Shown: piece by piece, positions 1-8,031 of the stretch | Layout: the number at the start of each line of letters is the position of its first letter | Position numbering within the stretch: position 1 is the stretch's first letter | NCBI GenBank assembly: GCA_031292035.1 | Contig: JARLHX010000380.1 | Span: 1-11,764 of the forward strand | Source of the DNA: Negativicutes bacterium | Lineage (GTDB): Bacteria > Bacillota_C > Negativicutes > Sporomusales_B > JARLHX01 | Length of the DNA: 11,764 bases | Reading direction: 5' to 3' | Position numbers and translations under genes: made by a program | Notes under the pieces: model-generated | What the model saw: only the letters and a program-made list of their open reading frames with translations | Told to the model about the DNA's origin: nothing | Databases searched by the model: none

Positions 1-238
1 CATATGCTTCCCCCTCATCCGCCGCTGCCTAGCAATCACCTGCTATTTCGACAAATCGCAGCGCTTTTCCTGGTCACGCTGGCTTTTTATCGTTCTCTAG
101 TATACATCTTGATGGTGACGAGTCGAGTGAGAACATCCGGGGTTAACATTGTATTAAAGGAAACCCACTCCCGTTTGGCGAATGCGAGCAATGATTCCAG
201 TTTTTACAGATATTGCAACTGGAGTAAGGAGGTTCTTC
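1..238. other. Upstream region without a convincing gene
   Basis: I see no gene here that I can support. One plus-strand frame is open from the window edge to position 315. Its protein resembles no family I know, has no ribosome binding site at its first ATG, and runs into the well-supported methyltransferase in another frame. The region probably carries the methyltransferase promoter, but no clear -35/-10 pair stands out. The only firm signal is the AAGGAGG ribosome binding site at 226-232. Confidence 0.5.
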
Positions 239-796
239 ATGAGTCACGCCGTCTGCCCCTGGTGGTTGGGCTATTATCTGCTGAACCCACTCCGGGGCAT
301 CCTTCAGAACCCTGAAAAATTACTGGCCAAGTATGTCCAGGAAGGCATGAGCGTGATGGATATCGGCTCCGGCATGGGTTATTTCACCTTACCTCTGGCC
401 AGGCTTGCCGGCGAGACCGGACGGGTTATTGCCATTGATCTCCAGGATAAAATGATAGCAGCGCTGCGGAAAAGAGCTGCCAATCATGGGCTTGCCAATA
501 GAATCGAAGCTCGGGTTTGTTCCAACGGGTCACTGCAAATCAGCGAGTTTGCGGAAAAGATCGATTTTGCCCTCGCCTTTGCTGTCATCCATGAGGTGCC
601 TGACCAGGATAGGCTCCTGCGTGAAATTTATAGTGCGTTGAAGCCGGCGGGGCGCCTACTGATCTCCGAACCTAGTTTTCACGTGTCCAGAAAGGATTTT
701 CAGAATACCATTTTACTGGCCCAAAGCAGAGGCTTTACCCTGGTTGAATATCCCGAGATAAAAATGAGTATATCGGCATTATTAGCCAGAATATAA
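239..796 (+). CDS. Class I SAM-dependent methyltransferase
   Basis: Small Rossmann-fold methyltransferase of 185 residues that should transfer a methyl group from S-adenosylmethionine; the acceptor is unknown. The start is the ATG at 239 because a perfect AAGGAGG (226-232) lies 6 nt upstream. A longer version from 182 has no such signal. The N-terminus has the CPWWLGYYL...NPLRG...NPEKLL leader that I associate with a group of short UbiE/ArsM-like bacterial methyltransferases. Motif I follows at about residues 39-49 (VMDIGSGMGYF), then an acidic strand end (VIAIDLQ), motif II/III around FALAFAVIHEV, and LKPAGRLLISEP. It has only two cysteines, so the conserved triad of arsenite methyltransferases is not evident. 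It stands alone and ends in TAA before the hairpin terminator at 880-920. The fold is secure; the substrate is not. Confidence 0.9.
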   Translation: MSHAVCPWWLGYYLLNPLRGILQNPEKLLAKYVQEGMSVMDIGSGMGYFTLPLARLAGETGRVIAIDLQDKMIAALRKRAANHGLANRIEARVCSNGSLQISEFAEKIDFALAFAVIHEVPDQDRLLREIYSALKPAGRLLISEPSFHVSRKDFQNTILLAQSRGFTLVEYPEIKMSISALLARI

Positions 797-879
797 AAGC
801 GGAGGCTCTATAAAGCAGCCAATCCGGGTCATGTCGCCCTTCCCTGATAGAGTTCCCTTCTAATCGTTGTAAGACTTAA

Positions 880-920
880 AAAAGCATTATCCGCACTATA
901 ATCAGGCGGATAATGCTTTT
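880..920. terminator. Bidirectional intrinsic terminator between convergent genes
   Basis: A perfect 15-bp stem (AAAAGCATTATCCGC at 880-894, its complement at 906-920) closes an 11-nt loop. The A-run on the left and T-run on the right give a U-tract in both directions. It sits between the converging ends of the methyltransferase (796) and the disulfide reductase (966) and can serve both. Confidence 0.9.
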
Positions 921-965
921 AACTTTACGGTGTAGGTTTGGTTTGGTTATTCTTTCACTTTGCCG

Positions 966-2645
966 TTATTTTTCGCACTCAAAAGGCCAGGCGAAAATAC
1001 CGCCTTCAAGCACCCTGACGTTTTTGAAATCTTGGCCTTCCAATATGCCTTCCGCTTCATAACCGCGCAGCGATATTTTGCAGAATGCCACAATCTCGTC
1101 CTCCTTATTCAGCTCGCCACAGCGGCTTCGCAGTTGGCCAAGCGGTATATATGTTATATTCTTGCAATTGGCCAGCCTGACCTGCTTGCATTCATCCGGC
1201 GTGCGGACATCGAGAAATACTGTCTTGTCAGAAGTCAGGAGTTCCTTGGCTGCCAGCGACGAAATTCCCTTCAGTTTGCCAGCCAATTTATTCATCATTG
1301 AATTGGCGGCGACAGCGACGTTGTCGATGGGCGAATTATACGGCGGCGCGTAAGAAAGGTCGATATCGAAAAGATCCGTGATCGTGCCGCCGAGCGTCAG
1401 AACCGACGCCACCACATCGATACGTTTGGCCACTTCGCCCTCACCTACGGCCTGTATCCCGAGAACTTTACGGTTCTTGGCATCAACGATCAACTTGATT
1501 GTTATCAGCTTGGCGCCTGGCATATAATGCGGCTTGTCGTGCCCGGCAGTCATCACCGTGACAAAATCATAGCCAAGTTCTCTGGCCTCCCGCTCGGTCA
1601 AGCCGGTTTTCCCGACATTAAAATCGATCACCCTCACCACCGAAGTGTTGAGTACCCCCCGGAACTTAACGTCCCCGCCGCAAAGATTGTCGCCGATGAT
1701 CCGTCCATGCTTATTGGCGGTGGATCCCATCGGGGCAAACACCTTTTTGCCGGACAGAATATTGGTATTTTCCACGCAGTCACCGCCGGCGAAGATATCT
1801 GGATCGCTGGTCCTGAGGCTTGAATCCACCGCGATGGCTCCGGTTGTGCCCAGAACCAACCCGGCGGCTCGCGCCAGATCTACATTGGGACGTACGCCGA
1901 TAGCAAGAACCACCAAATCTGCCGCAAGTGCCCGCTTGTCGGTCACGACAGAAGCTACCGCCGAATCTCCATCAAAGCGAACCACAGTCTCGCCTGTCAA
2001 TAGCTGAATCCCCTTTTCCCGGGCGTACTTCTCTACCACTCCGGCGACTTCGATATCCAGGAAGACTGGGAAAACATGGTCTTTCATTTCAACCACTGTA
2101 ACAGGGATCGACCATTGACGAAAGGCCTCCGCCATTTCCATGCCGACAAGACCGGCGCCGACGATTACGACATTGCTGAATTTCTTTGCCTCCAGTCCTT
2201 GACGGATCATTTTTGCGTCTTCCGGATGCCAGAACTGGCAAACGTTTTTAAGATCAATCCCCGGAATATTCGGCACGACCGGAGACGCGCCGGTGGCTAT
2301 CACCAGCTTGTCATAAGGGATAAGCGACTCTTCACCATTTGTTAAATTCCTGACAGCAACCGTCTTGGCCGTTCTGTCAATCTCAGTTGCCAACGTTCTA
2401 GTAAGCACGGTGATGTCTTTGACGTTCTTGAAAAATCCGGGGTTTCGGAGCGCGCCGACAGGAGTTTTCATCAAATCTTCCAGTTCATTCACATCACCCG
2501 AAACATAATAGGGCATACCGCAGGCCCCGTAAGAAATGAGTTCTCCCCGCTCGATTACCGTAATCTGGGCCGTGGGATCGGAACGCCTGGCTTTAGAAGC
2601 AGCTTTCAACCCGGCGGCCACCCCGCCAATGACTACAATACGCAT
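966..2645 (-). CDS. FAD-dependent CoA-disulfide/persulfide reductase with C-terminal rhodanese domain
   Basis: Protein of 559 residues with the CoADR-Rhd architecture. The FAD-binding Rossmann motif is at residues 4-20 (VVIGGVAAGLKAA). The single redox cysteine Cys42 lies in SYGACGMPYY, the usual site in coenzyme A disulfide reductases and NADH-dependent persulfide reductases. A second nucleotide-binding motif (VVIVGAGLVGMEMAE) binds NAD(P)H, GGDC completes the FAD site, and YAPPYNSPID matches the dimer-interface region that supplies catalytic tyrosines. The rhodanese domain spans about 460-559, with VFLDVRTPDE and the active-site loop starting at Cys522 (CKISLRG). Family knowledge points to reduction of CoA disulfide, CoA-persulfide or polysulfide in the cytoplasm for sulfur or redox balance. 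The ATG follows an AAGGAGG. A weak TTGACT-15-TATAAA promoter lies at 2713-2739. The gene is monocistronic. The exact disulfide substrate is inferred. Confidence 0.93.
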   Translation of the reverse strand: MRIVVIGGVAAGLKAASKARRSDPTAQITVIERGELISYGACGMPYYVSGDVNELEDLMKTPVGALRNPGFFKNVKDITVLTRTLATEIDRTAKTVAVRNLTNGEESLIPYDKLVIATGASPVVPNIPGIDLKNVCQFWHPEDAKMIRQGLEAKKFSNVVIVGAGLVGMEMAEAFRQWSIPVTVVEMKDHVFPVFLDIEVAGVVEKYAREKGIQLLTGETVVRFDGDSAVASVVTDKRALAADLVVLAIGVRPNVDLARAAGLVLGTTGAIAVDSSLRTSDPDIFAGGDCVENTNILSGKKVFAPMGSTANKHGRIIGDNLCGGDVKFRGVLNTSVVRVIDFNVGKTGLTEREARELGYDFVTVMTAGHDKPHYMPGAKLITIKLIVDAKNRKVLGIQAVGEGEVAKRIDVVASVLTLGGTITDLFDIDLSYAPPYNSPIDNVAVAANSMMNKLAGKLKGISSLAAKELLTSDKTVFLDVRTPDECKQVRLANCKNITYIPLGQLRSRCGELNKEDEIVAFCKISLRGYEAEGILEGQDFKNVRVLEGGIFAWPFECEK

Positions 2646-3217
2646 AATGATCCTCCTTATAGTTTATTTCTTTTTTATCCTGATGGATTATAGACTTAAG
2701 TAAGGGTCACCGTTTATACGAGTAGTAATCATAAGTCAATTATTATCAAAAAGCGGAAGTCACCAGCCAATTACCCCACCCCCACGGGACGGGATTAATT
2801 TTATTATATCGCAGCCATATTCATATGTACACCCTTTTTGCAACCCTAAGAAAAAATCCATATGCCATTACGATTTGCTCTCACCTGAGTCATCGAAATA
2901 ACTCAGACCGCCCGACCTTCTGCTGATAACACATCCGTTAAAATAGGGTTGCCATGTCATATATAAATTGTCATTTAAATAACTTGTATTAGTCTATTTA
3001 CAACATCATCGAAAGTTAGTAGAATGAAACCGCCCCTCTCCCCCGGGTGGGTAGAACAGGGTTTCGCGGTGTGCCATTTTGTACGTCGATTTACATTATG
3101 ACAAGCACTCTTTATGCCTTAGACCGAAATTGTTATTAAAGCAATATAATATTCAACCAGAAAATATTGTTTCGGCTGGTCATTTCTGTGTAAAAAAAAA
3201 TAAGGGAGAATAAAGGT
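2646..3217. other. 572-bp divergent intergenic region
   Basis: No gene is supported here. From left to right it holds: the ribosome binding site of the reductase (AAGGAGG, complement at about 2650-2656); a weak minus-strand promoter candidate (TTGACT 2734-2739 and TATAAA 2713-2718, spacing 15); a 6-bp hairpin CTGAGT/ACTCAG at 2885-2907; the possible insertion-sequence remnant at 2968-3104; and an AT-rich stretch with a TATAAT just upstream of the MOSC gene but no good -35. I looked for a molybdenum-cofactor riboswitch fold before the MOSC gene and did not find one I could defend. Confidence 0.5.
2968..3104. mobile_element. Possible insertion-sequence end remnant or MITE-like segment
   Basis: A segment of about 137 bp begins with TTGTCAT (2968-2974) and ends with its inverted copy ATGACAA (3098-3104). 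A further TGTCAT lies just outside the left end at 2955-2960. Inside, GTCTATTTACA near the left end recurs as GTCGATTTACA near the right end, giving the multiple short terminal repeats typical of IS21-like ends. A GC-rich core (about 3030-3075) differs from the AT-rich flanks. One minus-strand frame reads as a short peptide with no start and no recognised family. I saw no target-site duplication and no transposase. This is pattern-based inference. Confidence 0.35.
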
Positions 3218-3652
3218 ATGGGCACAGTTCTTTCTGTTAATATAAGCTCGACTAAAGGCACTGAAAAACATAGTGTTATTGACGCGAATGTGATTGAAGG
3301 TTGGGGGTTAGAAAACGACTCTCATGGTGGGGACTGGGACCGCCAGGTAAGCATTTTCCCGGTTGAGGCTCTCATTAAGGTACCTCCAGAAAAATATGAT
3401 GAAGTAATAAATGGCGGATACACTGAAAATATTACCATTTCCGGCATTCCTCTTGAACAGTTATCAGTCAACGGAATCGTCCAAATCGGCGAGGAGATTG
3501 CAATTCAAATCAAGCATGTTGGTAAAGAAGATGTTAAAGAATATGGCCGGCCTTATATTGTCAGTCGTGAAGGTCGCTTTGGCGTCGTTCTCAACGGTGG
3601 TATTATTAAAGCAGGCGATAAAATAGTAATGGTGGACAAGCTACAAAGGTAA
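3218..3652 (+). CDS. Small MOSC-domain protein lacking the usual cysteines
   Basis: Single-domain MOSC protein of 144 residues, about the usual length for the short Firmicute MOSC family linked to molybdenum-cofactor or sulfur carriage. Family hallmarks are present: MGTVLSVNIS at the start, GLENDSHGGDWDRQVSI at residues 30-46, the ENITISGIPL segment at about 70-79, and REGRFGVVLNGGIIKAGD near the end. Family members usually read GKECH...C and DCIMPREG in the last third. Here the corresponding stretch is GKEDV (102-106) and YIVSREG, and the whole protein has no cysteine. The sulfur-carrying role of better-known MOSC proteins is therefore doubtful, and this copy may bind ligands instead. The ATG at 3218 is preceded by GGGAG at a 9-nt spacing. 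It stands alone, converging on the exporter operon without a visible terminator between them. Confidence 0.88.
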   Translation: MGTVLSVNISSTKGTEKHSVIDANVIEGWGLENDSHGGDWDRQVSIFPVEALIKVPPEKYDEVINGGYTENITISGIPLEQLSVNGIVQIGEEIAIQIKHVGKEDVKEYGRPYIVSREGRFGVVLNGGIIKAGDKIVMVDKLQR

Positions 3653-3687
3653 GAAGTCGCATGACTATGTACCGTTTTTCTATCACT

Positions 3688-4428
3688 CTAGTCAGGAAAC
3701 GGCAGTCCTTTTCCTTCTTCCTCATGGGCTACTCCATCCCGCAGACGGTACAATCGTTTCAGACGGGGTATGATGATATCGTCATGGGTGATCAAGATGA
3801 TTGCGGTTTGATATTGCTCTGCGATTTTTGTCAACAGCTTCATGACGATAAGCGAGCGATCACTGTCCAGTGGCGCTGTCGGTTCGTCGGCCAGGATGAA
3901 CGGCGGCTTGTTGGCCAGAGCGCGGGCGATGGCAACTCGCTGCTGCTCTCCCCCGGAAAGCTCCGCCGGTTTGGCGTGTGATCGGTGGTTTACTTCCAAG
4001 ACGGTCAAAAGCTCCATGGCTCGTTCCCGCGACTCCCGGTTTGATTTACCTGCGAGCATCGGTAATATGGCAACATTATCAAGCACCGAAATAAAAGGCA
4101 TCAGATAAGAAGCCTGAAAAACAAAACCGATTTTATCCCGTCTAAGGGCTCTTAGGTCGTTGATCTTCCAGCCGTCATCGTAGATTGTCTCGCCGCCGAG
4201 GGTGATTTTTCCTCCCGTAGGATCGATTACGGCGCCGAGGCACTGCAACAGCGTCGTCTTGCCTGAGCCGCTGGGACCGAGAAGACCTACCACTTCCCCC
4301 GGCCAGACCTGCAGGTTGACACCTTTTACCGCATGCACCGCGTTGGGACCTACGCCATATGTCTTGACCACATTCTCCATGATAATGGCAGGCGCCGGCA
4401 AAGAAGCAGCTTGGGGTTTATGGTCCAT
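3688..4428 (-). CDS. ABC exporter ATP-binding subunit (LolD/MacB/DevA type)
   Basis: Cytoplasmic ATPase that should power the exporter formed with the two upstream genes. It shows Walker [10 protein letters not shown] at about residues 51-59, a Q-loop ([10 protein letters not shown]), signature [15 protein letters not shown], Walker B FILADEP followed by TAPLD, and H-loop ILITHDD: a full catalytic set in LolD/MacB order. I chose the ATG at 4428 (246 residues) because a GGAGG lies 9 nt upstream. The GTG at 4437 would overlap the permease stop as GTGA, but the same GGAGG would then sit only one base from the start. It is last in the operon (adaptor, permease, ATPase), the order known from DevBCA-type exporters. 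The stop is TAG. The exported substrate is not evident. Confidence 0.92.
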   Translation of the reverse strand: MDHKPQAASLPAPAIIMENVVKTYGVGPNAVHAVKGVNLQVWPGEVVGLLGPSGSGKTTLLQCLGAVIDPTGGKITLGGETIYDDGWKINDLRALRRDKIGFVFQASYLMPFISVLDNVAILPMLAGKSNRESRERAMELLTVLEVNHRSHAKPAELSGGEQQRVAIARALANKPPFILADEPTAPLDSDRSLIVMKLLTKIAEQYQTAIILITHDDIIIPRLKRLYRLRDGVAHEEEGKGLPFPD

Positions 4429-4433
4429 ATTCT

Positions 4434-5627
4434 TCACCCTCCAATCGCCGACGCCGGCTGTACTTTCAGGGCGGCCCTAATCCCGACGAGACTGGCCAGA
4501 GTGCAGATTATCATGGTGATTACAAAAGCGACCGACGTATCGATAAGCATAAATTCGATATGCTTCGGAAAAAACGGCGCCCACAGCGTGGACGCTGCCT
4601 TGCCGACAGCAAACCCGATCAGTCCCAGCCCCCAGGCCTGCTGAAGTATCATTCCGGCAATGGTGCTGTTTTTCGCGCCTATCAGTTTCAGCACTGCTAT
4701 CTCCTTGATCTTCCCCATGGTCATGGTATAGATAATCAGGGCGATGATGGCTGTACTGACAAGCGCCAGTATCGCCATGAAGAAACCCAACTGACGAAGC
4801 GCGTTGACAATGACCTTGACCAGCAGTATCTGCGTCACCTGGTCGTATGTATACACCTGAAGATGCTTCCAACGCCGGATGGTGTCTGCTACCGCTGCAG
4901 GCTCATAGCCGGGTGCCACCTGTACCAGTACGGCGTTGACCTTGTTGTTCAATTGTTGATTCTCGGTCACCGCGTTTAGCAGGCCGGGCACCCCGGGACG
5001 GTTTAACTGTGGATTTGCGGCCAGACGGTTACGGTCATTGTAGATGGATGTATTGTCTTTTTGAAACTGGACGATCTGCGCGTCCTTCATCGTGATGAAC
5101 ACCACTGGATCGCCTCCGGACGACACCATGCGGTCGGTAAGGCCTACGACGGTGTATTCATCACGGCGGATACCGATTTTGTCGCCTACTTTAAAGCCGG
5201 TCTTCACGTCGGCAATCGCCTCATAGTGGTCTTTGACGATAGGGCGTCCGGCCAGCAAAAATGGCGGCTCACCGAGGTGATCCCGCTCAAAGCCGGCGAT
5301 CAACACCCGCACGTCGGTATCGCCGTGTCGTGCCTGAACTGTGAGGTAGGCGACATTGCTGACATCAGCCACTCCAGGCAAACCAGCTATACTCCTGTAT
5401 ACATCATCATAAAGGGTTGAATTTTCCGCATACGGCCCCTGGGTTTCATCCTGGACGACCCAAAGATCGGCATGGGTACCGCGGACGAGGGCCACAGCGT
5501 CATCCATCAGGCCACGGACAAGGCCGGTCATGGTCAATGTGACCCCGATCAGTAGGCCCAGTCCCACCGCCGTCAAAACATAGCGAACCCAGGTGTGGGA
5601 AATCTCCTTGAGAGCAAGATTAATCAT
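4434..5627 (-). CDS. FtsX/MacB-type ABC exporter permease (DevC-like)
   Basis: Membrane subunit of 397 residues. One N-terminal transmembrane helix (about 14-36) is followed by a large extracytoplasmic domain (about 40-270, MacB_PCD-like), then three C-terminal helices of the FtsX domain (about 275-390), including the FtsX-like region IKEIAVLKLIGAKNSTI. This topology belongs to the type VII (MacB/LolE/DevC) ABC family, which transmits ATPase motion to periplasmic or envelope substrates. The ATG overlaps the adaptor stop codon as ATGA (5624-5627), with GGAG 8 nt upstream, so translational coupling is likely. The stop is TGA. Of the characterised systems, DevC is the best match by operon order, but the substrate (lipid, peptide or siderophore) cannot be told from sequence. 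Confidence 0.92.
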   Translation of the reverse strand: MINLALKEISHTWVRYVLTAVGLGLLIGVTLTMTGLVRGLMDDAVALVRGTHADLWVVQDETQGPYAENSTLYDDVYRSIAGLPGVADVSNVAYLTVQARHGDTDVRVLIAGFERDHLGEPPFLLAGRPIVKDHYEAIADVKTGFKVGDKIGIRRDEYTVVGLTDRMVSSGGDPVVFITMKDAQIVQFQKDNTSIYNDRNRLAANPQLNRPGVPGLLNAVTENQQLNNKVNAVLVQVAPGYEPAAVADTIRRWKHLQVYTYDQVTQILLVKVIVNALRQLGFFMAILALVSTAIIALIIYTMTMGKIKEIAVLKLIGAKNSTIAGMILQQAWGLGLIGFAVGKAASTLWAPFFPKHIEFMLIDTSVAFVITMIICTLASLVGIRAALKVQPASAIGG

Positions 5628-6799
5628 AACACCGGCTCCACCCGGACACGCAGACCTTCAGTTAGTTGTTTAGGGCTATGCGTTACAATTGATTCGCCTT
5701 GTTTTAAGCCTTCGAGAATTTGAACTTTTCCGTCAAGAGTCTGGACACCCACGGTTACCGGCTGAAAGTGAATCAATCCGTTTTCCGCAATCCAGACTCC
5801 ATACTGCTTGTTTAGCCGCTTAACTGCAGCCGCCGGCACCACCAACGCATCGGAAACAGGCGGCAGGTCGATAGTAACTTCCGCCAACTCACCAAGAGGG
5901 ATGATATTCGGCACTTCATTAAACATGACATTTACGAACCGTTCCTCGGTCACGTTGTCCCCCTGTACTTCGAGTCGCACCACTTTTCCAGGGATCGGCG
6001 CATCCGGCCGGGAACGGAGCACAATGCTGGCAGTCTGCCCAACCATAATACCGTAAAACCGGGACTGGTCGATCCGCGTCCTGACCCAAAGCGTCTGTGG
6101 ATCGATCAAATGGAATACCGATTGGCCGGCCACAACCGTTGTCCCTGGTTCGGCGTCACGGGACACGATAATGCCGTTGGACGGACTGATGAGCTGCAAA
6201 TTGGTGCGCTGACTCATAACGGCATTGCGATCAAAAGAAGCTCTGGAGAAGTCTTCCTGCGCCGCTGCAAGCGTTGCCCGGGCTGCATCCAGCGAAGCTT
6301 GGGCCGACGTGGCTTCATTTTGTTTGGCGTCTGTCAATTCACGGCTTATGGCCTGAGCTGCAAATAAATCAGTATACCGTTTGGCGCTGGTTTGGGCCAA
6401 GGCGTTTCTGCTCACTGCATCACGGACCTGGGCCTCGCTGACCATGACAGCGTTTTGTGCCCTGGACGCGGCAGCCGACGCACTCTGCAGTCGCTGGTCG
6501 ATATCGACCGGATCGATGTCGCCCAGCACTTGACCGACCTGCACCCTATCCCCCTGGTCAGCAAGCGCGGTGAGAACCCGCCCTGCCTGGGTAGGGCCGA
6601 TCGCATAAGATAACCGCGCTTCCACCGTACCGATGCCAAATACGCTTGGCTTCAGATTCTCCTTTTGCACTTTTGCCACCGACACTTTTGGCGGACCAAG
6701 CGGGCCTTTTTGAAATAACATAAATATGCCCCCGCCTACCATGGTTAGTACACAGCCCCATAGTAAAGGTCGCTTCCATTTGATCAGCCACGCCTTCAT
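5624..6799 (-). CDS. HlyD/RND-type membrane-fusion adaptor of ABC exporter (DevB-like)
   Basis: Adaptor of 391 residues from the chosen ATG at 6799. An N-terminal signal anchor (LLWGCVLTMVGGGIFMLF) follows a short basic stretch. Next come a split lipoyl domain (GRVLTALADQGDRVQVGQVLGDID and SPSNGIIVSRDAEPGTTVVAG), a long alanine/glutamine-rich coiled coil at about 100-190, and a beta-barrel plus membrane-proximal domain. Such proteins bridge the inner-membrane transporter and an outer-membrane channel, so it suggests an envelope with an outer membrane. A longer version starts at GTG 6835, but that codon has no ribosome binding site and would lie about 7 nt after the likely start point of a TATTAT -10 element (6849-6854). 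Neither start is firmly proven. It is first gene of the three-gene exporter operon. Confidence 0.9.
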   Translation of the reverse strand: MKAWLIKWKRPLLWGCVLTMVGGGIFMLFQKGPLGPPKVSVAKVQKENLKPSVFGIGTVEARLSYAIGPTQAGRVLTALADQGDRVQVGQVLGDIDPVDIDQRLQSASAAASRAQNAVMVSEAQVRDAVSRNALAQTSAKRYTDLFAAQAISRELTDAKQNEATSAQASLDAARATLAAAQEDFSRASFDRNAVMSQRTNLQLISPSNGIIVSRDAEPGTTVVAGQSVFHLIDPQTLWVRTRIDQSRFYGIMVGQTASIVLRSRPDAPIPGKVVRLEVQGDNVTEERFVNVMFNEVPNIIPLGELAEVTIDLPPVSDALVVPAAAVKRLNKQYGVWIAENGLIHFQPVTVGVQTLDGKVQILEGLKQGESIVTHSPKQLTEGLRVRVEPVL

Positions 6800-7032
6800 T
6801 CCTTCGCCACCCCACATCCCTTTTATCTTTGTCACCCGTCGGTTACGTATAATACAGACCTGTCATTTAAGTATACACGAAATAATCGGCAATTCCGTGA
6901 AAAAAGTATGAATTAAATGTGAACTCTTTCCGGTCGTAAGGCGGGGCGCTTATTTTCACAAAGTGTTCAAAGCTTTGTCACAATCTGATTCCATTTTTGA
7001 CGTACAATAAGATTAACCGGGAGGTGACGAAA

Positions 7033-7269
7033 ATGATGGGGTATTGGGGCTATAGCGGTCCTTTTCATTGGCTAGGCTTCGGATTCGGAATGATTTCCCA
7101 TGTCGTATTCTTGATTCTGGCAATCTGCGGCGTTTTTTGGTTTTTCAAAGCCATTTCCCGTTCACGCCAACACCAAGAATCAACGGCTTTGGAAATATTG
7201 AAAAGCCGATATGCCAAGGGGGAGATCTCCAGCGAGGACTACCAACGCATAAAGAAAGAGATCGAATAA
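7033..7269 (+). CDS. Short membrane protein with C-terminal SHOCT domain
   Basis: A 78-residue protein with an aromatic and glycine-rich N-terminus (MMGYWGYSGPFHWLGFGFG), one transmembrane helix (about 20-42) and a C-terminal SHOCT motif (ALEILKSRYAKGEISSEDYQRIKKEI, given here only as ALEILKSRYAKGEIS... at about 51-77). SHOCT segments are short oligomerisation or tethering modules often found at the ends of membrane proteins. The ATG at 7033 is chosen because GGGAGGTGA (7019-7027) sits 5 nt upstream; an in-frame TTG at 6997 has no such support. The FmdE gene begins 20 nt after its TAA, so the two are probably co-transcribed. The function is unknown, and tethering or regulation of the neighbour is only a guess. 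Confidence 0.82.
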   Translation: MMGYWGYSGPFHWLGFGFGMISHVVFLILAICGVFWFFKAISRSRQHQESTALEILKSRYAKGEISSEDYQRIKKEIE

Positions 7270-7289
7270 GGAAGTCAGGAGGCAGTAAA

Positions 7290-7901
7290 ATGAATCAAGA
7301 CTATCCCCTGGAGTTGCAAAAGGTCATCGATTTTCATGGACATTTCTGTCCGGGCTTGGCTATCGGCTACCGGGCGGCCAAGGCAGCCATAGAGAAACTG
7401 CAGGTAGAGCGTTCCGAGGATGAAGAATTAATCGCCATCGTTGAAACCGACGCCTGCGGTATCGACGCGGTGCAGTCACTGCTTGGCTGTACCATGGGAA
7501 AAGGCAATCTCATCTATAAGGACTATGGCAAGCAGGCTTATACCATCGCCAGCCGCAAACAAATTAAAGCAGTACGGGTCGTCATGAGGGCGAATGTATT
7601 TACCCAAACACCAGCCCAGGAAAAACTGCGGTCGGCTGTTTTCGGGGGACAAGCCTCTGTCGATCAGCAAAAGGAATTCAAGGAGCTGCAACAAGCAAGG
7701 ATAAAGCAGTTGCTGACAACCGATACCGCTAAACTGTTCAAAGTAGATTTCGTGGAAATGCCGTTGCCGAAACCTGCAATAATATTCAAATCGGTAACTT
7801 GTGACTTCTGCGGCGAATCGATGATGGAACCCCGGGCCCGCCTAAAAGACGGCAAAGTCGCCTGCCTGTCCTGCAATGAAGAGTATTCGCGCGGCTGGTA
7901 G
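7290..7901 (+). CDS. FmdE-family protein with C-terminal zinc ribbon
   Basis: Protein of 203 residues. The FmdE domain (about 8-140) has the hallmark DFHGHFCPG (His16, His18, Cys20) and a second conserved block TDACGIDAVQSLLGCTMGKG (Cys56). Both belong to the family named after subunit E of formylmethanofuran dehydrogenase, where they are associated with metal binding. The C-terminus carries a four-cysteine zinc ribbon: CDFC at 171-174 and CLSC at 192-195. Bacterial members occur outside methanogenesis and their role is unsettled; links with molybdenum or tungsten enzymes are often proposed. The ATG at 7290 has CAGGAGG upstream at 7-nt spacing. It follows the SHOCT peptide and ends in TAG. 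A weak AGAG-rich fold with T-rich sequence after it (about 7915-7970) might terminate transcription. Confidence 0.9.
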   Translation: MNQDYPLELQKVIDFHGHFCPGLAIGYRAAKAAIEKLQVERSEDEELIAIVETDACGIDAVQSLLGCTMGKGNLIYKDYGKQAYTIASRKQIKAVRVVMRANVFTQTPAQEKLRSAVFGGQASVDQQKEFKELQQARIKQLLTTDTAKLFKVDFVEMPLPKPAIIFKSVTCDFCGESMMEPRARLKDGKVACLSCNEEYSRGW

Positions 7902-7986
7902 CAGTATCTATTGCAAGAGCGTGCGCTACTCTCGTTGGCTCTCGAATGCCGCCTCTTCTCTTTTATTAAGTCTGTTTATATAGCAA

Positions 7987-8031
7987 AATCATCAAGCGTG
8001 GTTAGAGTCTCTCTAACCACGCTTGATGATT
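7987..8031 (-). terminator. Perfect 21-bp hairpin terminator overlapping the CopZ-like stop codon
   Basis: A perfect 21-bp inverted repeat (7987-8007 with 8011-8031) closes a 3-nt loop. On the minus strand the stem is followed directly by TTTT, so it reads as an intrinsic terminator for the thiol/metal operon. The last six sense codons and the TAG stop of the CopZ-like gene form the first arm of the stem. On the plus strand the trailing T-run is poor, so termination of the FmdE transcript here would be weaker. Confidence 0.88.

Noticed and set aside
4..315. Open plus-strand frame of 103 codons at the left edge
   Set aside because: No ribosome binding site, no recognisable family, and it overlaps the well-supported methyltransferase start in another frame.
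966..2645. Several plus-strand open frames opposite the reductase gene
   Set aside because: They mirror the codon bias of the strongly supported reductase, with no ribosome binding sites or family resemblance.
2713..2745. Fur/PerR-like box upstream of the disulfide reductase
   Set aside because: TGATAA...TTATGA is only loosely palindromic and lies in AT-rich DNA; the match is too weak.
3105..3217. Molybdenum-cofactor riboswitch upstream of the MOSC gene
   Set aside because: Only short AT-rich stems (such as ACCAG/CTGGT) can be formed; the known conserved core and length are missing.
7068..7289. N-terminal extension of the FmdE frame back to 7068
   Set aside because: The extension is the SHOCT gene read in another frame. 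A good ribosome binding site and the family N-terminus place the FmdE start at 7290.
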